DNA from: Pseudomonadota bacterium
GTDB taxonomy: Bacteria > Pseudomonadota > Gammaproteobacteria > Steroidobacterales > Steroidobacteraceae
Assembly (NCBI GenBank): GCA_018241505.1
Contig: JAFEDS010000024.1
Location: 62,001-126,000, forward strand
Length of the DNA: 64,000 nucleotides
Reading direction: 5' to 3'
Position numbers and translations under genes: made by a program. This document shows positions 1 through 8,674 of the stretch, piece by piece; position 1 is the first letter of the stretch, and every line of letters starts with the position of its first letter. The notes under the pieces were generated by a model. That model worked only from the letters and a program-made list of their open reading frames with translations, was not told the origin of the DNA and made no database searches.

Positions 1-2
1 TG

Positions 3-1622
3 GTCTATCTCCTGTCGGCAGCACGCTTCATTCTGTGGCGCCTGTTCCGCAAGGCCGATCCGCCGACTTCGCGGATGCAGCGCTGGGGTCGCCTCGCCAT
101 AGCGGCCGGGGCGATGTCCGGCGTGCTGTGGGGCATAGGCGGCATCATTCTTCACGACCGGGCGAGCCTCTCGCACCAGCTCTTTGTCCTGGCGGCCACC
201 ACAGGGCTGGGATTTACCTCGACCTACATGACGGCACCGCTCCTGCCCGCATTTCTTGCGTACGTGTGTCCGAGCTTTCTGCTGTCGGCCATTCCGTTCC
301 TGCTCGACGGGGACCGCATGCACGTGGCGATCGGTATCGCCACGCTGGTGCTGCTGCCTGTGATGGCGCAGTTTGCGGCGCGTATCTCGCGGACCTTCCT
401 CGAGTCGGTCAATGTCAAATTGCAGAACTCCGAGCTCATGGCGGAGCTGCGCCGCCAGAAGGAAGCGGCGGAGGAAGCGAACATCGCCAAGTCGCGTTTC
501 CTGGCCGTGGCGAGTCACGACCTGCGCCAGCCTCTGCATGCATTGGGGTTGTTCGTACAGGCCCTGCAGGAATCCTCCATTGCGACGCACGAGCGCCATC
601 TCGTCGGCAACATTCGCCGCTCGGTGGATGCGATGGAAGACCTGTTCGATGCGCTGCTCGATATCTCTCGACTCGATGCCGGCATCGTGCGACCCCGCTT
701 CGAGACGTTCGCTCTGGCAACGCTGTTTGATCGCTTGAATTTCGAGCTCGGCCCGCTCGCGAAGCAAAAAGGCCTGTCACTGAGCGTGATGAAGACTTCC
801 GTATACATTTGCAGCGACCCCACGTTGATTGAGCGGATTGTGCGCAACCTCGTCTCCAACGCCATCCGCTACACCGATCGTGGCGGTGTGTTGCTCGGCT
901 GCCGCCGCCAGGAAGGCGGTTTGCGCATCGAGGTGTGGGACACGGGCCGCGGCGTTCCGACCGACAAACACCGCGAGATTTTCCGCGAATTCGCCCAACT
1001 CGACGCCACCAACCGCGACCCTCACAAGGGTCTGGGCCTGGGGCTGGCGATTGTCGAACGGCTGGCGAAGCTGTTGGATCACGATGTCCGCCTGCGCTCG
1101 ACTCCGGGGCGCGGCTCGGTGTTTTCCGTGGCCATCCCGCGCGGTCGCGAGGAGGATGTGATAGCCAACACCGTGGTCGAGCAGACGACCGCGTTCGATC
1201 TGTCCGACGTGCTGATACTCGTCATCGACTCGGACCCCGCGGTGCGCCAGGCGATGGAGGCGCTGCTCGGCAAGTGGAATGCGGAGGTGATCGCGGCGGC
1301 GTCCGGTGCGGAGATGAAGGACAAGCTGCCGTTGGTGCGGCGGGTGCCCAGCCTCATCATTTCCGACTATCATCCAAGAGCGCCGGCCACTCTCGGCGCC
1401 GGCCCGACGCTGGCGGTCATCGACATGCTGCGAAGCGAATTCAACACCGAGATTCCAGCGGTGTTGTTGACCGGCGACACGGCAGTTGAACGACAGATGC
1501 GCGATCAGGAGGTCGCGGGCCTGCCGGTACTGCACAAGCCGCTGAGCCCGGCTCGATTGCGGACGTTGATTGCCAACGTGCTGCGGATCGATGAGCATCA
1601 TAGAACGCGCAGGGCGAGCTAG
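3..1622 (+). CDS. Hybrid sensor histidine kinase, 5' end outside window
   Basis: Membrane-bound sensor kinase. The reading frame is open to the left edge, so the N-terminus is missing; an internal ATG at 75 is not a convincing start because the frame upstream of it is also membrane-like. Counting from that ATG, several hydrophobic segments fill about residues 5-110, a short coiled coil follows, the HisKA phosphoacceptor is His148 in SHDLRQPLHAL, and an HATPase domain (N box IVRNLVSNAIRYTD, G boxes DTGRGV and GLGLGLAIV) comes next. A C-terminal receiver domain has the phospho-acceptor candidate Asp431 (IISDY) and the conserved Lys in HKP. The DLRQPL form of the H box is typical of a large group of hybrid kinases. 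It faces a NarL-type regulator gene that starts on the other strand, a likely partner. The signal sensed cannot be read. Confidence 0.88.
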   Translation, partial: VYLLSAARFILWRLFRKADPPTSRMQRWGRLAIAAGAMSGVLWGIGGIILHDRASLSHQLFVLAATTGLGFTSTYMTAPLLPAFLAYVCPSFLLSAIPFLLDGDRMHVAIGIATLVLLPVMAQFAARISRTFLESVNVKLQNSELMAELRRQKEAAEEANIAKSRFLAVASHDLRQPLHALGLFVQALQESSIATHERHLVGNIRRSVDAMEDLFDALLDISRLDAGIVRPRFETFALATLFDRLNFELGPLAKQKGLSLSVMKTSVYICSDPTLIERIVRNLVSNAIRYTDRGGVLLGCRRQEGGLRIEVWDTGRGVPTDKHREIFREFAQLDATNRDPHKGLGLGLAIVERLAKLLDHDVRLRSTPGRGSVFSVAIPRGREEDVIANTVVEQTTAFDLSDVLILVIDSDPAVRQAMEALLGKWNAEVIAAASGAEMKDKLPLVRRVPSLIISDYHPRAPATLGAGPTLAVIDMLRSEFNTEIPAVLLTGDTAVERQMRDQEVAGLPVLHKPLSPARLRTLIANVLRIDEHHRTRRAS

Positions 1623-1690
1623 CGTAGGGCCCGCGCAGGGCGGAAAAGGACCTCGGCGCCGCGTGTCCAGTGCCACGCCAATCAACGATA

Positions 1691-2365
1691 CTAGGCCGTG
1701 ATCATCCCAACTCGTCGGGCGACGAGCACGGCCTGGGTGCGGTTCACCACGCCCAGTACCTTGAAGATGGCGGTGACGTGAGCTTTTACAGTCTTTTCAG
1801 AGAGCCCCAGCTCGGTGGCAATCTGTTTGTTGGTCTTGCCCTGGCACACGCGCGACAGCACTTCGAGCTGGCGCAACGTGAGCAATGCGACGTCAGGCTC
1901 GGCCGTAGCCCCGGCATCGTTGCTGCCCGCGGCGCCCGGCAGCGCATGCGAGATCGGCGGACCCGATGACTGCAAGGCCAAAGGTACGGTCACGTTGCCC
2001 TCCAGCACCTGCTGGAGCACTTCAATCAGCACCTTCGTTGCCGCCGATTTCGGAACGAATCCCATCGCGCCCGCGTTGATGGCGTGGCGCACGTTCTCCG
2101 GATCCTCGAGAGCTGACAGCACTACAACCGGCAGTGACGGCAGCTTCTCGTGGAGTTTCCCAATGAGGTTGAATCCACTGATGCCCGGCAGTGCCAGGTC
2201 CAGCAACACCAGGTCCAGGTCGGGATTCTCGGCAGCCATGGCAAGGCCCTGCTCACCATCGCGCGCCGACATCACCGTGACGTCGTCCGCGAGGGTATCG
2301 AGGGCTGCTGAGACACCCTCTTGCACGAGAGGGTGATCGTCGATGACAAGTACTTTCAGAGTCAT
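1691..2365 (-). CDS. NarL/FixJ-family response regulator
   Basis: Two-domain response regulator of 224 residues. The receiver begins TLKVLVIDDHPLVQEG with the acidic pair and carries the phospho-acceptor Asp in VLLDLALPG and the conserved Lys in VPKSA. The C-terminal LuxR-type HTH reads LTLRQLEVLSRVCQGKTNKQIA followed by LSEKTVKAHV. The open frame extends far upstream, but the ATG at 2365 fits the usual start of the family, two residues before the first receiver strand, so I chose it. The gene converges on the hybrid kinase to its left with a gap of about 70 bases and is the natural candidate for its output partner, though the kinase's own receiver implies a phosphorelay or a side branch. A transcription factor acting on unknown targets. 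Confidence 0.88.
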   Translation of the reverse strand: MTLKVLVIDDHPLVQEGVSAALDTLADDVTVMSARDGEQGLAMAAENPDLDLVLLDLALPGISGFNLIGKLHEKLPSLPVVVLSALEDPENVRHAINAGAMGFVPKSAATKVLIEVLQQVLEGNVTVPLALQSSGPPISHALPGAAGSNDAGATAEPDVALLTLRQLEVLSRVCQGKTNKQIATELGLSEKTVKAHVTAIFKVLGVVNRTQAVLVARRVGMITA

Positions 2366-3261
2366 TTTTCTGGGAAGTTCAGTCAGCCAGTGTGCGGGCG
2401 GTGAAGCAGCGCGCCAAGTGGACCTTGGTCCCACTTTTATGTAACGGCAGCTTGCGCGTGTTGATGCGATTGCGCCATGAGTATCGCCGCCACCTTGAAT
2501 ATACCCGGCTGCGTGGGGCGCAACCGCAGCAGATTCGCGATTTCCGACAGATAATTTCCGCAAGGAATGAGACGTGTCGCCCAGTACCCGCACTGGCAGC
2601 GCCGTCATCTGCGAAATGCGCTGTTGTATACATTGGGGGTGATTGCGCGCTCGATCAAGTGGCTGGCATTCAACTGAATCAACTGGCACCACATGACACT
2701 CGCGCGTCTGATTCGCCGGGCAGGCTGTTGGGTTATCGCGTGGAGTTGCGTTCGACCTTCCGCAACGGTTTGATATTCGCGATCCGGCCCTGTTGGTTAC
2801 GCGTATACGGTTCCCGACCGGTGGCGGGATTCCCAGGCGAGCGCGCCGCCCATTCCCACGAGCCACTCGACTGCGCCCGCCTGCGTACTCGATCGCCAAC
2901 CGGTTGCCCGCGCTGCATGAGCGGTCGCTTGGGACTTTGGTCTAGTCCGAACGGCAAATTGCTTCACGTATGATCTTTTGAGCCGAAAAGCTGCCATCCG
3001 GACGGCGGTCATCGGCGCTGGCGCGCGGCCACCATCCAACGGGTGCGGCAACGCTTCCGTTGCGCCGCTGCGATGTGGGGGCCGAACCCGGCCTGCGCCT
3101 GGGTTCGGCAACCTCCTCCACAAATGCATACTGGACTCATTCTAAAAGTCGCCATTTGTTCGTTTTCCGGGCACTTATGGCTTGTTATGGTGACATTCCG
3201 CAGCACCCGCCTATACTGAGGATTCCGCATTATTAGGGGGCTCCGCCGGTCGCGGCTTTGA
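2366..3261. other. Intergenic region of about 900 bases with one inverted repeat
   Basis: No open frame here looks like a protein: the longest, on either strand, have arginine- and cysteine-rich compositions typical of chance reading of GC-rich DNA. It separates the start of the response regulator (minus strand) from the start of the oxidoreductase operon (plus strand), so it should hold both promoters. A 9-base inverted repeat, GCCGAACCC at 3081-3089 and GGGTTCGGC at 3101-3109, could form a hairpin with an 11-base loop. A TATACT hexamer at 3212-3217 is a possible -10 element for the operon, but no good -35 element accompanies it. Confidence 0.5.
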
Positions 3262-5076
3262 ATGGAACCAACTGATACCTCGCATCCCGACTACTATCAT
3301 CGAGTCGTGGATTGCCAGTGGGCCTGTCCGGCTCACACCGATGTTCCCGAATACATCCGGCTCATAGCACAGGGCCGCTTCACCGAGGCCTACATGGTGA
3401 ACCGGCACTCGAATGTGTTTCCCGGAATCCTGGGCCGGGTCTGTGACCGGCCGTGCGAGCCCGCCTGCCGGCGCGGCCGGGTCGAAGAGAAACCCGTCGC
3501 CATCTGCCGCCTGAAGCGGGTCGCCGCCGACCACCGGGACGATGTCACGGCGCAGCTTCCGAAAATACCCAAGGTCAAAAATGGCCGCCGGGTGGCCCTC
3601 ATCGGCGCCGGCTGTGCCTCATTGACGGTCGCCAATGACCTGATGCCGCTCGGCTACCAGGTCACGATCTTCGAACAGTACGGCGAGCCCGGCGGGCTGA
3701 TGCGGACCAACATCCCGTCATTCCGCCTGCCGCACACCGTGTTGAATGAAGAGATCGCGATGATCACCAACATGGGCGTGGACCTGAAGTTGAACCACCC
3801 CATCAAAAGCCTGCGCGAGCTGCTGAGCGCCGGCGGTTTCGATGCCGTGTTTGTCGGCTCCGGCGCGCCCAAGGGCAAGGAGCTGAAGCTGCCCGGCCGC
3901 GAGGCCGCCGCGGCCAACACGCACATCGGCATCGCCTGGCTCGAGTCGGTGGCCTTCGGCCACATCGAGAAGATCGGCGAGCGGGTGTTGATCATCGGCG
4001 TGGGCAACACCGCGATGGACTGCTGCCGTACCAGCCTGCGGCTCGGCGCGAAGAATGTGAAAGTGATGGCGCGCAAGCCCCGTACTTTCTTCAAGGCGTC
4101 CGCGTGGGAGCTCGAGGACGCGGAGGAAGAGAGCGTCGAAATCGTCATCAATCGCTCCCCCAAGGCGTTTGTTGTCGAGAACGGAAAGCTCGCCGGCATG
4201 CTGTTCGACAAGATGGAGTATGACGTCGACCCGTCCGGGAAGATCCTCGCCGAGCGCACCGCCGGCGAGGAGCTCATTCCGGCCGATGATGTCATCCTCG
4301 CCATCGGCCAGGAAAATGCATTCCCCTGGATCGAGCGCGACCTGGGTATCGAGTTCGACAAGTGGGATGTGCCCGTGGTCGACAAGGTCACGTTCCAGTC
4401 GACCCGCGCGGGCGTGTTTTTCGGCGGCGACGCCGCGTTCGGGCCCAAGAACATCATCTGGGCCGTCGAGCACGGTCACCAGGCCGCGATCTCCATCCAC
4501 CGGCACTGCGAGGGCCAGTCGGTCGCGGATCGCCTGCCGCCCGGCGTCAACCTGCAGAGCCGCAAGATGGGCATGCACGAGTGGTCGTATTCGAACGACT
4601 ACGCCCCCGTGGAACGCCGCCTGATGCCCCATGTGTCGCTCAAGGAGCGCTTCAAGAAACTCAACATTGAAGTGGAGCTCGGCTTCACGGCGGAACAGGC
4701 GGCGCAGGAAGTGCAGAGGTGCCTGAACTGTGACGTGCAGACGGTGTTTGCTCCCAAGCTGTGCATCGAGTGCGACGCCTGTATCGACATCTGTCCCGTC
4801 GATTGCCTGACCATCACCCAGAATGGCACGGAGGCCGACCTGCGGACGCGCCTGAAGGCTCCGGCGCTCAATCTCACCCAGCCGCTGTTGGTTTCGACGC
4901 CCCTGGCGCAGACCGGACGTGTCATGGTGAAGGACGAGGACCTGTGTGTTCACTGCGGGTTGTGCGCGGAACGCTGCCCGACCGCAGCCTGGGACATGCA
5001 GAAGTCTTACGTATGCTGGCCGCATGCCGACGATGAGTCGCGGGATCTGAAGGCGAAGGAACCGAAAATCGCATGA
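3262..5076 (+). CDS. GltD-like NAD(P)H:ferredoxin-type oxidoreductase with C-terminal 4Fe-4S domains
   Basis: Flavoprotein of 604 residues that probably passes electrons between NAD(P)H and the ferredoxin-linked enzyme encoded next. Domains in order: an N-terminal GltD-type iron-sulfur region (C18 and C22 in CQWACP, then GRVCDRPCEPACRRG); an FAD Rossmann fold (VALIGAGCASLT); an NAD(P) Rossmann fold (VLIIGVGNTAMD); and a C-terminal bacterial ferredoxin pair with CIECDACIDICPVDC and CVHCGLCAERCP. GltD itself lacks this ferredoxin tail, so the protein is a GltD-like fusion rather than glutamate synthase; no gltB is nearby. Its stop overlaps the start of korA by four bases (ATGA), implying translational coupling. 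The ribosome site is weak: the purine run at about 3235-3240 is some 20 bases before the ATG. The direction of electron flow cannot be decided from sequence. Confidence 0.85.
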   Translation: MEPTDTSHPDYYHRVVDCQWACPAHTDVPEYIRLIAQGRFTEAYMVNRHSNVFPGILGRVCDRPCEPACRRGRVEEKPVAICRLKRVAADHRDDVTAQLPKIPKVKNGRRVALIGAGCASLTVANDLMPLGYQVTIFEQYGEPGGLMRTNIPSFRLPHTVLNEEIAMITNMGVDLKLNHPIKSLRELLSAGGFDAVFVGSGAPKGKELKLPGREAAAANTHIGIAWLESVAFGHIEKIGERVLIIGVGNTAMDCCRTSLRLGAKNVKVMARKPRTFFKASAWELEDAEEESVEIVINRSPKAFVVENGKLAGMLFDKMEYDVDPSGKILAERTAGEELIPADDVILAIGQENAFPWIERDLGIEFDKWDVPVVDKVTFQSTRAGVFFGGDAAFGPKNIIWAVEHGHQAAISIHRHCEGQSVADRLPPGVNLQSRKMGMHEWSYSNDYAPVERRLMPHVSLKERFKKLNIEVELGFTAEQAAQEVQRCLNCDVQTVFAPKLCIECDACIDICPVDCLTITQNGTEADLRTRLKAPALNLTQPLLVSTPLAQTGRVMVKDEDLCVHCGLCAERCPTAAWDMQKSYVCWPHADDESRDLKAKEPKIA

Positions 5077-6902
5077 CTGCGCACATCAATGATTTCGTCA
5101 TCAAGATAGCGACCGTCAACGGGACGGGCTCGGCGAGCGCCAACTCACTGCTGATGAAGTCCATCTTCCGCAGCGGCATTCCGGTCATGGGGAAGAACTA
5201 CTTCCCCTCCAACATCCAGGGATTGCCCACCTGGTATGAAATCCGCGTGACCAAGGACGGGCACGTTGCCCGCTCCGGTCGTGTCGACATCATGGTCGCC
5301 ATGAACGCGGAGACTTACGCACGCGATGTGCGCGAAGTCGCGCCCGGTGGCTACCTGGTATACGACTCGACATGGCCGCGCCCGGCGCTGCTCAAGCGCG
5401 AAGACATCACCGTACTGGGCGTGCCGCTCGCCCGGCTGTGCAACGAGAACTTCAACGGCGTGCGCACCCGCATTCTGATGAAGAACATCTGCTATGCGGG
5501 CGTCCTGGCGGCTCTGTTGAACCTGGACGTCGAGCGGATCCGCGAGTTGCTTGCGCAGACCTACGCGAAAAAGCCGCAGCTCGTCGACAGCAACATGAAG
5601 GCCATTCAGCTCGGCTACGACTATGCCAAGCAGAACTTCTCGTGCCCGCTGCCGTTGCGCGTCGAGAAGATGGATGAAACTTCCGGCCACATCATGATCG
5701 ATGGCAACACGGCCGCCGCTCTGGGATGTGTCTACGCCGGCGCAACTGTTGCCGCTTGGTATCCCATCACGCCCTCGACGTCATTGATGGATGCCTTCAA
5801 GTCCTTCAGTGATCGCCTGCGTGTGGATCCCGACACCGGCCGCAGGAACTTTGCATTCATCCAGGCGGAAGATGAGCTGGCTGCCATCGGCATGGTGATC
5901 GGCGCTGCGTGGAATGGCGCGCGCGCCTTCACGGCGACCTCCGGCCCGGGCATTTCCCTGATGAACGAATTCCTGGGACTGGCGTACTACGCTGAAGTCC
6001 CGGCCGTGATTTTCGACATCCAACGTGTTGGTCCGTCCACCGGTATGCCGACGCGGACCCAACAGTGCGATCTTCTCGAGTGCGCTTACGCCTCACACGG
6101 CGATACCCGGCACGTTTGCCTGTATCCCGCCAACCCGGAAGAGTGCTTCTACATGGCGGCACAGGCGTTCGATCTCACCGAGCGCCTGCAGACACCCGTC
6201 ATGGTTCTGTCCGATATCGATATCGGCATGAACGACTGGATGTGCCGCGATCTGAAGTGGGATGACGCTTATCGCCCCGATCGCGGCAAGATGCTCGAGA
6301 AGGAAGAGATCCTGAAGCTCGAGAAGTTCTACCGGTTTCTGGACAAGGATGGTGACGGCATCTGCTACCGCACGTTGCCCGGTGTACATCCCAAGGCGGC
6401 GTACTTCACGCGCGGCTCCGGACACAACCAGTACGGTACCTACACCGAGGACTCGGCTGAGTACCAGACTGTGTTGGATCGGCTGATGAAGAAGTGGGAG
6501 ACGGCGAAGAAGCTGGTGCCGCGGGCCGTGATTGATGCTACCGCCGGCAGCCACATCGGTTTGGTGTCGCTTGGCAGTTGCGATGGTGCAATCCAGGAAG
6601 CCATGAGTGTGTTGAAGGCGCAAGGTTTTGCGGTCGACTACATGCGAGTGCGTGCCTTCCCTTTCAGTGAAGATGTGGAGCGTTTTCTCGCTGCCCACGA
6701 GGTACTGTTCGTGATCGAGCAGAACCGCGATGCGCAATTCAAGTCGTTGCTCACGCTCGAAACGAAAGTCGAGAAAGCGAAAATGCGCTCGCTGCTCAGT
6801 TATGACGGACTGCCCATCTCGTCACAGTTCATAGTGGACGGAGTGTTGGCGGAAGTACGGCCCACACCGAAGTTGCAGCCCGTGGGGGCGGCGCATGGTT
6901 AG
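5073..6902 (+). CDS. korA: 2-oxoacid:ferredoxin oxidoreductase, fused gamma-alpha subunit
   Basis: The gamma and alpha parts of a thiamine-diphosphate enzyme that interconverts 2-oxoacid plus CoA with acyl-CoA, CO2 and reduced ferredoxin, most likely 2-oxoglutarate/succinyl-CoA. Residues 1-190 form the gamma domain (FVIKIATVNGTGSASANSLL, then NYFPSNIQGLPTWYEIRV). Residues from about 210 form the alpha pyrimidine-binding domain, with GNTAAALGCVYAGATVAAWYP and PITPSTSLMD; EDELAAIGMVIGAAWNGAR and TSGPGISLM are the usual conserved blocks. At 609 residues it matches the fused two-domain form. It overlaps the flavoprotein gene by four bases and is followed by korB. Pyruvate or branched-chain substrates are possible alternatives; the assignment to 2-oxoglutarate is by family habit. 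Confidence 0.85.
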   Translation: MTAHINDFVIKIATVNGTGSASANSLLMKSIFRSGIPVMGKNYFPSNIQGLPTWYEIRVTKDGHVARSGRVDIMVAMNAETYARDVREVAPGGYLVYDSTWPRPALLKREDITVLGVPLARLCNENFNGVRTRILMKNICYAGVLAALLNLDVERIRELLAQTYAKKPQLVDSNMKAIQLGYDYAKQNFSCPLPLRVEKMDETSGHIMIDGNTAAALGCVYAGATVAAWYPITPSTSLMDAFKSFSDRLRVDPDTGRRNFAFIQAEDELAAIGMVIGAAWNGARAFTATSGPGISLMNEFLGLAYYAEVPAVIFDIQRVGPSTGMPTRTQQCDLLECAYASHGDTRHVCLYPANPEECFYMAAQAFDLTERLQTPVMVLSDIDIGMNDWMCRDLKWDDAYRPDRGKMLEKEEILKLEKFYRFLDKDGDGICYRTLPGVHPKAAYFTRGSGHNQYGTYTEDSAEYQTVLDRLMKKWETAKKLVPRAVIDATAGSHIGLVSLGSCDGAIQEAMSVLKAQGFAVDYMRVRAFPFSEDVERFLAAHEVLFVIEQNRDAQFKSLLTLETKVEKAKMRSLLSYDGLPISSQFIVDGVLAEVRPTPKLQPVGAAHG

Positions 6903-7044
6903 CTACCCCGGCACCGCCTCGACAACCGCAGCGCGGGCCGCGGCCGCAGCCCACGTCGGCGCCGCGGCTCTCGTTGCTGCCGTGGGTGTCCACCCCACCC
7001 CCGCGCCGCGCCCCTCGGCCGCCCGTACCCCGGAGCGCTCATGA
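6895..7044 (+). CDS. Candidate 49-residue linker ORF between korA and korB
   Basis: An ATG at 6895, inside the end of korA, opens a 49-codon frame that closes with a TGA overlapping the ATG of korB (ATGA at 7041-7044). It would thus be coupled to both neighbours in the same way as the other genes of this operon. The product would be Ala/Pro/Thr-rich with a run of alanines in the middle and no recognisable domain. Long stop-free frames are common in such GC-rich DNA, so the overlap may be chance and the 138 bases may simply be a spacer. Listed because the coordinates fit exactly. Confidence 0.2.
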   Translation: MVSYPGTASTTAARAAAAAHVGAAALVAAVGVHPTPAPRPSAARTPERS

Positions 7045-8096
7045 CTTTCATTGCCAAGCCCAAAATTCGCCACCCGTCGCTGCCCAAGAACGGCCTCGGC
7101 TTCACGCGCCGCGACTACGAGGGCGCCCTGTCGACGCTCTGTGCAGGCTGCGGTCACGACTCCATCACCGCCTCGATCGTCGAGGCTGCGTGGGAGCTGT
7201 CACTGGAGCCGCAAAACCTCGTCAAGCTCTCCGGCATTGGTTGCTCGTCGAAGACGACTGCCTACTTCGTCAGCGGTGGCCACGGGTTCAACTCGGTCCA
7301 CGGCCGCATGCCTTCCATTGCGATGGGCGCCAACGCCGCCAACCGCAACTTGAAGTACATTGGCGTTTCCGGTGACGGCGACACCTTGTCCATCGGCCTC
7401 GGCCAGTTCTGTCACGCCATCCGCCGCAATCTCAACATGCTGTACATCATCGAAAACAACGGTGTGTACGGCCTGACCAAGGGCCAGTTTTCCGCCTCCG
7501 CCGACGTCGGCACCAAGGCGAAGAAAGGTGAAACCAACTTCCAGCCGCCGATCGATCCGGTGCTGCTCGCCATGACCCTGGGCGCCTCCTTTGTCGCGCG
7601 CAGCTTCTCCGGTGACAAGGAGCAACTCGTCCCGCTCATCGAGGCCGGCCTGAATCACAACGGCTTCGCGTTGATTGACGTGTTGTCGCCCTGCGTGACG
7701 TTCAACGACCACGAAGGCTCAACCAAGAGTTACGCCTACACCCGCGAGCACTACGAGCCGGCCGTGCACGCCGACTTCGTGCCGCTCGAGCGCGAAATCA
7801 CCGCGAGCTACGGGCCAGGCGAGGCACTTCCGGTCGTCATGCACGACGGCAGCCGCATCGTCCTGCGCAAATGCGAGGACGGCTACGACCCGACCAACCG
7901 CAGCGCCGCCCAGGTGTATATCCAGGACCGCATGAAAGAGGGCGAATACCTCACCGGCCTGTTGTTTGTCGAGCCGTCACAGAACGAGTTTCATACACTG
8001 AACAACACGCCCGATGCGGCGCTCAACAGCATTCCGTACGAGAAGCTGTCGCCCGGCTCCGCCGGTTTGGAAAAGATCATGACCCGCTATCGCTGA
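7041..8096 (+). CDS. korB: 2-oxoacid:ferredoxin oxidoreductase beta subunit
   Basis: Thiamine-diphosphate-binding subunit of 351 residues that completes the enzyme with KorA. The start of the domain has CAGCGHDSI, the cysteine/histidine block typical of the family. The cofactor-binding motif is GDGDTLSIGLGQFCHAIRR followed by NNGVYGLTKGQ, the GDG...NN pattern of ThDP enzymes that holds Mg2+ and pyrophosphate. Later blocks include GFALIDVLSPCVTFND. Unlike some beta subunits it has no ferredoxin domain of its own; those are on the first gene of the operon. The length is near the family's usual 280-350 residues, with a longer C-terminus. The start is the ATG at 7041, 138 bases after korA. Confidence 0.87.
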   Translation: MTFIAKPKIRHPSLPKNGLGFTRRDYEGALSTLCAGCGHDSITASIVEAAWELSLEPQNLVKLSGIGCSSKTTAYFVSGGHGFNSVHGRMPSIAMGANAANRNLKYIGVSGDGDTLSIGLGQFCHAIRRNLNMLYIIENNGVYGLTKGQFSASADVGTKAKKGETNFQPPIDPVLLAMTLGASFVARSFSGDKEQLVPLIEAGLNHNGFALIDVLSPCVTFNDHEGSTKSYAYTREHYEPAVHADFVPLEREITASYGPGEALPVVMHDGSRIVLRKCEDGYDPTNRSAAQVYIQDRMKEGEYLTGLLFVEPSQNEFHTLNNTPDAALNSIPYEKLSPGSAGLEKIMTRYR

Positions 8097-8152
8097 TACA
8101 CGCGCCCACACACCGCCCCGGCGCGGCGCCTGCGCCCGGGTCGCAAGCAGCC

Positions 8153-8434
8153 ATGGACCACGAAGCCATCTATCGCCTCCAGAAAGCAGTGACCCTCGCG
8201 CGGCAGGCCACGGAGCAGGCCCGCCTCGACAACTGCGATGTCGGCGACATAGACGACGCGCTCGAAGCTCTGGACACCGAGCTCGCCAAGCCCACGCCGA
8301 ACAGGAACACGGTAACCCTGTACCTCAACTCCGTCGCCCGCAGCCTGATCGCCGCCCCCTCGGCCCGCGACGCACGGGACCAGATTGATCGGGCGCTACG
8401 ACTGGCCGGGCTGCCGGCGACCTGGGAGCAGTGA
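8153..8434 (+). CDS. Small conserved-looking hypothetical protein
   Basis: I do not recognise this 93-residue protein. It begins MDHEAIYRLQKAVTLARQAT and reads as three or four amphipathic helices, acidic in the first half, with no membrane segment or signal peptide. The upstream frame is open to 7871, but that stretch lies within korB and the ATG at 8153 is the first good start after it. It lies 56 bases after korB on the same strand and could be the last gene of that operon. Its composition is much more protein-like than shadow frames nearby, which is the main reason to call it. Confidence 0.55.
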   Translation: MDHEAIYRLQKAVTLARQATEQARLDNCDVGDIDDALEALDTELAKPTPNRNTVTLYLNSVARSLIAAPSARDARDQIDRALRLAGLPATWEQ

Positions 8435-8560
8435 AGGTTCGCAAGCGGCCGCTGCTCTGCGACTGACGCTTGATTCGGGGGCTGAACGGGAGCAGGTGGG
8501 CCGAGCGTCACCGCGCGGCAGTCTGCCCGGCGCGCGGCAGACGTAAGTTCTTGTTTTAAA

Positions 8561-8637
8561 TGGCGCGCCCGATTGGATTCGAACCAACGACCTGCAGCTT
8601 CGGAGGCTGCCACTCTATCCATCTGAGCTACGGGCGC
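8561..8637 (-). tRNA. tRNA-Arg, anticodon CCG
   Basis: Read on the minus strand, the acceptor stem GCGCCCG pairs with CGGGCGC, followed by discriminator G and an encoded CCA (8561-8563). The D arm contains AGCUCAGAUGGAUAGAGU, the anticodon stem GCAGC/GCUGC closes the 7-base loop CUCCGAA with anticodon CCG, and the T arm has GGUUCGAAUCC. All cloverleaf elements are present, so this is a functional arginine tRNA reading CGG codons, frequent in GC-rich genomes. No integrase gene or duplicated tRNA end is seen next to it, so there is no sign that it serves as an island attachment site here. Confidence 0.95.
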
Positions 8638-8674
8638 GCGGACCGCGGATGTTACAAGAGATTCCCCACGGTCG

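Noticed and set aside
3718-5025. Open frame of 435 codons opposite the GltD-like gene
   Set aside because: Shadow of a gene with complete FAD, NAD(P) and ferredoxin motifs on the plus strand.
7871-8152. Upstream extension of the small protein at 8153
   Set aside because: That stretch is the out-of-frame reading of the korB end and its composition changes abruptly at the ATG.
8561-8637. tRNA-Arg as integration site of a genomic island
   Set aside because: No integrase and no repeated tRNA 3' end within the window.
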